Source of the DNA: Pirellula sp.
GTDB taxonomy: Bacteria > Planctomycetota > Planctomycetia > Pirellulales > Pirellulaceae
Direction of reading: 5' to 3'
DNA: 64,000 bases
Assembly: GCA_021299695.1 (NCBI GenBank)
Contig: JAJTEK010000018.1
Span: forward strand, 1-64,000
The number at the start of each line of letters is the position of its first letter. Position 1 is the stretch's first letter. Positions 40,950 to 47,998 of the stretch are shown one piece after another. The notes under the pieces were generated by a model. That model worked only from the letters and a program-made list of their open reading frames with translations, did not search any database and had not been told where the DNA came from. The position numbers and the translations under genes were made by a program.

Positions 40950-41835
40950 GCGCGATAACCCTTCATTTTTGCCTTCCAACGGCAAACACGCGACGCGATT
41001 TACTTTGGGACCGTACCGGGATCGGTGCCGATCTCGGGGCCTCTGGCTTGGCAGCAGGAGCCTTGGGTGGACGCCTTCGGATGTCGGCATCGCTAGCCAA
41101 AAACGCGGGGACTGTCCCCGGGTACTCAGTTTGGATTGTATCCAGGCGACGAAGTTAAACCCGTGAGCCAACCAGCGCTAGCGGTTGGGCGATTTAACCA
41201 AGCCCGCCAGGACGCTGCGTTTGGGCTTTGATCAAACGAGCGACGCCTCGCCCGCCCGTAAAATGGGGCTCCGACCCGTTTGTGGATAAACGTGATCGAT
41301 TCGTCACGTACACGCACGGCCTCGGAAGGCCATGCTACGGTTGGAAAAAAACCCGTGACAGTCCGTCGTATTGATGACCTTATCGCGCGGGGACTGCCCC
41401 TGTTTTCTTGCCTTTTGCCCCAACGGGGCGCAAGGTGAAAGCCCAGGGCAACGCCCTGTGCGTTCGAACGTCGAAATAGAGTCCCGCCCTGAAGGGGCGG
41501 AACTCAACGGCGCGGAAATCCATTCTCCGACGTACCCAGGGCGGCGCTTTGCTTTGCCCTGGGCTATCTCATTATGCCCCTTTGGAGCGGTGAAATGAAT
41601 AAACCCCTATCGCGCGGGGACAGTCCCCGATTTCTTGCCAATGGCGTCCGATGGCACAATGCAGGTGGGGGCTTTGCCATGGGTGGTCCCTTTTGCCCCA
41701 AATTGTTGTATGTCTTCAGCGACGGATCTTCTATCGCTACTCAGCGTTCAGCGGCGTACCTTCAATCATCACGGAGAACGATCTATCGTGGCATGAGAAT
41801 ACAAAAGCAATCGAGCTGATTTTGGATCGACAACT

Positions 41836-42558
41836 CTAGTCTGAATCCTCTCTGTACTCGATCTCGCTCCGAGGAACCGTTTCTCTATCCTTCCAAAAGA
41901 ACTTCATCATTGTGGGGTGCCGTTCAAACGTGCTGTCCTCGAGGATCTGTTCTATGACAGATTTGTCTTTTAGCCCATACTTCTGGTTGCCGTCACCAAG
42001 TTTGCGTTCAAGAATTCCAGCGTTGAACAAAGCGTCCACAACATCGTTGACCTCCCCCTTCGAAACGTGTTTTGGAAAGCCGCCGTTAGGAATATCAGGA
42101 AGCCGCAGAAAGCTCTTGTTCAGAGCAGTCCCCCCCCAAGCTCCACGTCTCTTTAGCTTTTCGATGATTCGAAAAGCGATCATTTCTCGCTTCGAAACCC
42201 GCGGATGGCCACCGTTAAATCGATCGAGTGCTTCGTTTAGCTTTTCGTAAATCTGAATGCTGTCTGTTGGTGTATTCAGAAACAACACATCAATGTCCGA
42301 TAGCTTTGATCGAAGAATTGAGAGTAGTTTAAGTTGAACGCTATGAATGAATACTACTGGTCCAGTTCTCGTCTTAAGTCGGGATATTTCAGCCGCGACA
42401 ATGAAGCCTAGTTGGGCACTCAATGGTATGGGGAAAAATTCACAGCCATTCCATTGGGGCTCTGATTTCGCTAGTTCGAAAACTTCGGTAAGCCAAGCCT
42501 CAAGATGTGGGTATCGCTCGAATGGCGGATGGTAAACATAAAGGTAGCGAGGAGCCAT
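41836..42558 (-). CDS. Hypothetical protein, possible winged-helix C-terminus; second gene of a two-gene operon
   Basis: 240-aa ORF beginning 21 bp after the upstream co-directional ORF stop; no recognised family. Confidence 0.55.
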   Translation of the reverse strand: MAPRYLYVYHPPFERYPHLEAWLTEVFELAKSEPQWNGCEFFPIPLSAQLGFIVAAEISRLKTRTGPVVFIHSVQLKLLSILRSKLSDIDVLFLNTPTDSIQIYEKLNEALDRFNGGHPRVSKREMIAFRIIEKLKRRGAWGGTALNKSFLRLPDIPNGGFPKHVSKGEVNDVVDALFNAGILERKLGDGNQKYGLKDKSVIEQILEDSTFERHPTMMKFFWKDRETVPRSEIEYREDSD

Positions 42559-42579
42559 TTTGCAAAGTCTCCAACGCAG

Positions 42580-43425
42580 TTACTTTAGGAGGTCTGGACG
42601 CAGCTCACCTATCAATATGGAAGCCGGAATTCGTATTTCGAGTAGCTCCGCCGTCGTCAACTTCGAAATCGAACTGAGTAGCACCTGCCGTAATTGATCC
42701 TGACTGCGATTCACTGGTTGGAGTATAACTTGATTATCTATTCGCTTTTGAATTGTTGCTGCATTTTCAAAAACCAACGAAACATCAACACCATTAGATT
42801 CGCACCAATTTTGTACTACTTCGATCACAGCTTTTGATCTTTCACGTTTCCATTCATTCGCTAACTGGGGTGAAATCTCACAAAGTGATTCGGCGAATGC
42901 AAGGTACCACTTAGATGCTTGAATAGAATTTCTAGCGGACTCTGATGTTATGTTTTTTTTATCAAGAAATGAAATTGCATTCTGTTTTTCCCACTCGGAT
43001 GAAACTGGTGTTAACTCGATCCACCCAATTCCTGGTGACGCGTCGTTCTCATTTAGAATCTCGCCAGAGGAAGAGTTAAAATAACGTTTCCCTGGAGGAT
43101 CTGCTTTGACAAAAGCATACCAGACATCGGTCTTCAGCCGTTTGTGGTGCATCGAAGGTTGAGGAAGACTCGCTTTGCCTTCGCTTCGCAGCAATCTGAA
43201 AGAAAAGGCATTCTTGGAGTTTGGACCAGTAACCAAGAAATTCTCATTTTCCAATTCGAAAAGTAGATCCTTGAATTTTAGAAATCCGAAGTCTTCAAAA
43301 TTCCCGAGGAGCCTTTTAAGTAGATAGGCAGCAGAGGCCGCCGTCATGCTTCCATCCGGGTCATTGGAGCGGAAATTGTCGACGAGCAGTGCTTTGGCCG
43401 ACTTTAGATACTCACCACGATTCAT
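42580..43425 (-). CDS. Hypothetical protein with OST-HTH/LOTUS-like N-terminal region
   Basis: SMTAASAAYLLKRLLGNFEDFGFLKFKDLLFELENENFLVTG...LKTDVWYAFVKADPPGKRYFNSSSGEIL resembles LOTUS-type proteins. Confidence 0.5.
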   Translation of the reverse strand: MNRGEYLKSAKALLVDNFRSNDPDGSMTAASAAYLLKRLLGNFEDFGFLKFKDLLFELENENFLVTGPNSKNAFSFRLLRSEGKASLPQPSMHHKRLKTDVWYAFVKADPPGKRYFNSSSGEILNENDASPGIGWIELTPVSSEWEKQNAISFLDKKNITSESARNSIQASKWYLAFAESLCEISPQLANEWKRERSKAVIEVVQNWCESNGVDVSLVFENAATIQKRIDNQVILQPVNRSQDQLRQVLLSSISKLTTAELLEIRIPASILIGELRPDLLK

Positions 43426-44124
43426 TCAAATGTCCTCCACACGAGTGAAAAACAAAACTCTCGATCTTTGTCCAGACCGAGAGTTCTTTCTGTTTTGTTG
43501 TGCGCAAGAACCAGAATGCAAATCGTTATTGGTCGTTCTTTTGGAATGCTTGCTGTCAAACCAAATCCAGACCATTTGCTCATCTAGGCTTTGCCCCGAG
43601 AGCAAATGCCCCCTGAACGCCGCTGAGAGGAGTATCGACCAAACACAACACAGAGTCAAGCCGAATTTCTGCTTTAGCCCATGTTTTCAAGCGTTTGAGT
43701 CCCAAAAGGACGGCTGGGATCGTTAGACACTGAACCTCGTAAAGACGTTTTCTCCAATAAAATACCGGTGATTTTTTGGAACATCGGTGCTTTGTGTGGG
43801 TAGCCAAAGGCAGAGAAAGCACCCAAGAGGATTCGCGCGAGGGTTGGTAGAGACATCGCACAGTGGAGAGTTTGAGACTGGGCTAACGCGTGCATACCCC
43901 TGAAAATGCTGCGTAAAAGCGTCAACAGGCCTTCGTTTTGAAACGCCGGGCTGCCACTAATGCGGAGGGTCAGAAGGGTTTCTTCCCCCGCCTAGGGGGA
44001 CGAACGCACATCAACCCTATCTATCCTTGCCCAACCGGCTGTGAACGAGAGGGCTCGAACCGCCCACACCCGTAATCTCTGAATACCACCGGAGGCGCTC
44101 CAATGGGCTTAAACTCGCCCAAGA

Positions 44125-44508
44125 TCAACGTTGAGTTGCTTCGTCACTCACCGAGACGAAAGAAACACCGTATTCATCGAACGCTTCCATGATCCTGGAT
44201 AAATCCCTTGGCGAGCGACTCAGTCGATCAACGTTGTAGACCACCACGCAATCGATCTTTCCGCTTTTGATGTCATCTAGGAGTCGATTAAGAGCAGGTC
44301 GATCTAGGCTACTGCCCGAGAAACCGCTATCGTCGTAATGATCCGGCAAGCATTCCCAGCCTTCGTGTTGCTGGCCAGCGATGAATGACTTAGCTGATTC
44401 GCGCTGGGTGTGGAGCGAGTTGAAATCGAGCTCGAGTCCCTCTTCAACCGACTTTCGTGTGTAGATCGCGGAGCGGTTTTTGGCGTTTGCTTTCCGTGTT
44501 GGTTTCAT
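44125..44508 (-). pseudogene. Serine recombinase (resolvase) N-terminal remnant
   Basis: SAIYTRKSVEEGLELDFNSLHTQRESAKSFIAGQQHEGWECLPDHYDDSGFSGSSLDRPALNRLLDDIKSGKIDCVVVYNVDRLSRSPRDLSRIM, then stop shortly afterwards. Confidence 0.8.
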
Positions 44509-44672
44509 GAATTGTTTCCTAGGAGAAAGAATTGGAGTCCGTGGAGGTGGGAGCCGGTGATCGTGTTCGCGAGCGCCGAGAGGGACTTGAATAACTGGCC
44601 GTCGTATTCGAAGCCGTTGTAGACCAACCGTCGTCGGCGTCGTATGGCTCGCCGAAGTGTAAGAGAATCCAT
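44505..44672 (-). pseudogene. DUF2924-like C-terminal remnant
   Basis: Read manually, below the ORF-track cutoff: MDSLTLRRAIRRRRRLVYNGFEYDGQLFKSLSALANTITGSHLHGLQFFLLGNNS*; ATGA overlap with the recombinase start. Confidence 0.6.
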
Positions 44673-44763
44673 GTAAGTCGTGAGTCGGGCAGCCGAACGC
44701 CGAGTTCGGCAGGATATTGAGATAAACCCGTTTCAATTCCTTACTGCCTGGAGACTCACGACC

Positions 44764-45165
44764 ATGAAAACAATTCTCGCTCTGGATCTTGGAAAATTCA
44801 AGACCGTGTCCTGTCTGCTGACCGAGAATCACGCGTCGATTCCGGTATTCAAAACCATCATGACCAATCCTAAAACGTTCGAACAGTTCTTGCTTGACGT
44901 CAAACCGTCGTTGCTGGTTCTCGAAGCCTGTGGGCTCTCCGGTTGGGTCGTGGATCTGGCTCGTAAACTTGGCGTTGAGGTGCTGGTCGCTCATCCGGGC
45001 GGCGAAGCATGGCAATCGGGAAAGGTTAAACGCAAGACCGACAAAGACGACGCGCTCAAGCTCGCGCAAATGGCCAGGAACAACGAAAGCGACTCTGTGC
45101 ATGTACCTTCACCTGAGCATCGACAATTCCAGCAACTGGTCCGTTATCGTAAAAAGCTTTGCTGT
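44764..45165 (+). mobile_element. IS110-family transposase remnant (N-terminal DEDD region only)
   Basis: MKTILALDLGKFKTVSCLL...LEACGLSGWVVDLARKLGVEVLVAHPGGEAWQSGKVKRKTDKDDALKLAQMA; homology stops at a ggactgtcccc motif near 45168-45182. Confidence 0.75.
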
Positions 45166-45331
45166 GCTGGGACTGTCCCCGACTCCGTGTCCATTCGATT
45201 ACTAAAGACCCAATCTGCGCGGCACCCCTTCCAAACAAAAAGGGACAAAAAACGTATTTTTAGGAAGATTCGGTATTGTCGGCGTATTGACAACCCAAAC
45301 CCATGCCTTAAGCTTGACGCATGGACACGGA

Positions 45332-45554
45332 CAACCTCCAGCACCGTCGCAGAGCTTGCTTTTCGACGGTCAACCCAGCGGCGCGAAAGCGACGCTGTAA
45401 ATTGGGCCGTCGTGTGTTGGCGCGTCTAACACAACGATCGTTCCTCCTAGTACCTCGCCACGTCACGTGTCGGGTCGCGGGTGATTTAAGGGGCAAGTTG
45501 ACGCCGGCACGTGCCGGCGATAACGAGCTCCGTCATTTCCGTTTATGGAGGTTG
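45332..45554 (+). ncRNA. Candidate retron msr-msd ncRNA
   Basis: CAACCTCCA (45332-45340) is complementary to TGGAGGTTG (45546-45554), with AG immediately at the a1 3' edge; internal hairpins at 45343-45370 (ACCGTCG/CGACGGT), 45376-45397 (GAAA loop), 45413-45433 (TGTGTT/AACACA), 45502-45519 (CGCCGGCACGTGCCGGCG). Confidence 0.5.
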
Positions 45555-45557
45555 ATT

Positions 45558-45794
45558 ATGTCACGAAACAATCGTGATGATGTGTCCTTTAGGGATCAGG
45601 AGTTGGAATTGCTTGCTAATTTTTGGCGAGTCTTCTCCGACGATGGTGACCTAAAGGAAATGATGGGGGGGTCGCTAGTCGATCTTCGACGCGAGGCTTT
45701 AAGATGCTTGGGGCAAAAACCGCCAGACCTTAAGGGTGCACGAGCGGCGACGGCTCAAGCGATATTTGAAATGCAACGTGGAAGAGAAAATTAG
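45558..45794 (+). CDS. Small protein (78 aa) between the candidate ncRNA and the XRE/RT genes
   Basis: GGAGG Shine-Dalgarno at 45547-45551; MSRNNRDDVSFRDQELELLANFWRVFSDDGDLKEMMGGSLVDLRREALRCLGQ... Confidence 0.55.
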   Translation: MSRNNRDDVSFRDQELELLANFWRVFSDDGDLKEMMGGSLVDLRREALRCLGQKPPDLKGARAATAQAIFEMQRGREN

Positions 45795-45823
45795 CGACCT
45801 CCCAAAAATCATTTATTTGAAAA

Positions 45824-46141
45824 ATGCGATACCTAGGAAAAGCAGCAAAAAAAGTCCGAATCCAATCCGGCATGACGCAGGTCACGCTTGCTCAAGAGTT
45901 GGGTATTTCCGTGGTGCACTTGAGCAATATCGAGAATGACCACTCAATGCCTTCTCCAGAATTAGTCAATAAATACAGGTCGATTACTGGTATTGATTTG
46001 TATGTCCTGGATTGGTGTGATAATGGCGATTTAGAGTCGTTACCAAAAAACGTCCGTGAGGCCGCTGCACGGTTGAGAGAGGCATGGTCTTTTGGAAAAA
46101 AAAGCAATGTTAAAGACGAGGGTTGCATTGACAAAGAGTAG
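45824..46141 (+). CDS. XRE-family HTH protein (retron-associated)
   Basis: KVRIQSGMTQVTLAQELGISVVHLSNIENDHSMPSPELVNKYRSITGI. Confidence 0.8.
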   Translation: MRYLGKAAKKVRIQSGMTQVTLAQELGISVVHLSNIENDHSMPSPELVNKYRSITGIDLYVLDWCDNGDLESLPKNVREAAARLREAWSFGKKSNVKDEGCIDKE

Positions 46142-47219
46142 GCTTGAAATCTTTCGTCCAAAACAGCTTGCAAACTTGCTTGGTTTCGAGGAATCATTCC
46201 TTCGATGTCTAGCATCCACGGTGCAAAACCCTGCAACGAGATCAAAATATATCAATGAATTTACAATCGTCGATCCAAGGGAGGACCGTAAGCCACGGGA
46301 TGTTATTTCAATTCGGGGTGATTTTAGAACCGTTCAGCGAAGGATCTATCAACGAATTCTATCCCAAGTGATCAAGCCAGGGCCTTCCAGTCATGGAGGG
46401 ATACGGGGCAAAAGTATCAAATCCAACGCGGAAGCTCACTTAGGTAATGTGTATGCTTACCAGACGGACATTGCGAATTTTTTTCCATCTATCCACCGTG
46501 ATCGAGTCCGCTCTGTTCTCCAAAACTACGTGGGTTCCAGGGATGTAGCGGAATTGTTAGCACAACTGGTCACTCTGGATGATCACCTTGCTCTTGGGTT
46601 AGTTACGAGTCCGATACTCGCTGAAGCAGTCATCCAACCTGTTGATACTCGTATATCCGGAGCCTGTCGGAAAATGGGGCTTACGTATAGCCGGTTTGTT
46701 GATGACATCTGTATTTCGGGCAGTTTCCCAATCGATAAATCATGTATTCCACGCATGGTTCGTGGCATCCTTCAAAACAACGGTTTTAAGATTCGGCCGG
46801 AAAAAGACCGTTTCGTATCGTTATCAACTGATTTGTTCTCATTGACCGGTATCGAGATTCGCAAGAACCGATTACGAGTACCTCAGCGTTACATCAACGA
46901 TTTAGTCCATGATCTTGAATCAGCGAATGCGATTGCAATGGGTTGTGAGCATCCGGTAACCCTGTATTATACGAGGGAACAAATTGTTGGGCGAATTCAG
47001 TTCGTTCGATGGGTTAATAAAGGACAATCTAGTATTCTAGTGAAAAAATTCAAAAAAATAAATTGGAGGTTGCATTCAAAGCAGGCCCTTTTGCGTGGTT
47101 TGATTGTTTTGAAACCCCGATCAGTTGATCGCTCCAGCGGTGCAGTTTCCGATGGTACAGTTGTTGGGGAAAGTACGCCTTTGCAATCCAAGAAGCGCTC
47201 GATCAAAAGCGTCGACTGA
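46092..47219 (+). CDS. Retron-type reverse transcriptase
   Basis: SNAEAHLGNVYAYQTDIANFFPSIH (NAXXH-like + RT motif A), LVTSPILAEAVIQPVD, YSRFVDDICISG (xxDD), LTGIEIRKNRLRVPQR (VTG-like). Confidence 0.85.
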   Translation: MEKKAMLKTRVALTKSRLEIFRPKQLANLLGFEESFLRCLASTVQNPATRSKYINEFTIVDPREDRKPRDVISIRGDFRTVQRRIYQRILSQVIKPGPSSHGGIRGKSIKSNAEAHLGNVYAYQTDIANFFPSIHRDRVRSVLQNYVGSRDVAELLAQLVTLDDHLALGLVTSPILAEAVIQPVDTRISGACRKMGLTYSRFVDDICISGSFPIDKSCIPRMVRGILQNNGFKIRPEKDRFVSLSTDLFSLTGIEIRKNRLRVPQRYINDLVHDLESANAIAMGCEHPVTLYYTREQIVGRIQFVRWVNKGQSSILVKKFKKINWRLHSKQALLRGLIVLKPRSVDRSSGAVSDGTVVGESTPLQSKKRSIKSVD

Positions 47220-47640
47220 GGGTGAGCGCACACCAGCCGGACCGCCTTTTTCGCAGCGCAGGGCGCGCGCGGGCAGACCCAAGGTGCGCCCTTGTTTCTA
47301 TCCCAGTTGTTAAGGAGATCCTGCTTAAGTCTCGCTTAGCATCCACGAAAGCCGACCAGACTTGGGCCGAACGAATCGCCTTGTGCGAACGATCCACTGC
47401 TCCCGTTGCGCAGTTCTGCCAGTCGATCGGCTGCTCGCCGACGTTCTTCTTCCAGTGGAAACGTAAAACCGGTGCTAACCCCCAAACAAGCGCAATCCTG
47501 TGTGTCCAAACGTTCGAGTCCACCAAAGGACACCATCGAGATCAAACTCCCCTCTGGAATCCCCATCTTCGTTCCAGTCTCGGCCGTGAAATCCATTGCT
47601 GCGATCCTCGAACAGGTAGAAAAACTCGGGGACTGCCCCC
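47217..47640 (+). mobile_element. IS66-family remnant: left-end sequence plus degraded accessory ORFs
   Basis: ggtgagcgcacaccagccgg end; WAERIALCERSTAPVAQFCQSIGCSPTFFFQWKRK, then in another frame IEIKLPSGIPIFVPVSAVKSIAAILEQVEKLG. Confidence 0.65.
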
Positions 47641-47683
47641 GAGTTTTTTCGATCACCCCCCGCCTACCCAATCCATCATGGTA

Positions 47684-47705
47684 GATCGATTGTCCACAAT
47701 CGATC
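47684..47705. promoter_or_regulatory. Perfect 10-bp inverted repeat, 2-nt spacer, upstream of the SNF2 operon
   Basis: GATCGATTGT-cc-ACAATCGATC. Confidence 0.5.
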
Positions 47706-47998
47706 GGAACCTGAAACCTCCGCAGCCAGTGCGATTAAACAGCGGAACATCGCACGCAGTCCGGTGAGTCTAAAAATTAGTTCTCCAGGAATTTCTGTAT
47801 CGGCGAACTTTTCGGAAACCCTCTCTCCTCGAACGACGATGAATGCACAGAGTCCAGAAAACCCGTGGATCTGAGTGGCATGTGGCTGGCGTCTCGCCAA
47901 CGAAGGACTTCGGAAAACACCGTGGGATGGTTGTCTGACATCAAACGCTGGGTTACCATACCGTGTTCAATGTTCCGTAATCATGTACATGGCGAACG

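Larger units (their letters stand above)
32475..41632 (+). repeat. Region tiled by a composite repeat family (elements C, A, B, A)
   Basis: C (gtgagccaaccagcgccagcgg...tgctacggttggaaaaaa) near 33526-33719, 37457-37636, 38213-38408, 39784-39976, 41154-41350; A-B-A (gcgcggggactgtccccggtttcttg + ~220 bp hairpin-rich block + A) near 35048-35310, 37692-37945, 40010-40262, 41378-41632; partial or modified copies at 32475-32580, 37030-37410, 38408-38520. Confidence 0.9.

Noticed and set aside
43426-43925. Overlapping minus-strand ORFs (43426-43659, 43580-43861, 43674-43925) considered as transposase pieces
   Set aside because: No recognisable transposase motif in any frame; left unassigned
45321-45557. 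N-terminal extension of ORF 45321-45794 upstream of ATG 45558
   Set aside because: Highly structured non-coding-looking sequence with an SD directly before ATG 45558; the longer frame is probably chance
47777-47959. Short ORFs in the gap before the SNF2 gene
   Set aside because: No domain signal; region looks like degraded mobile-element or intergenic sequence
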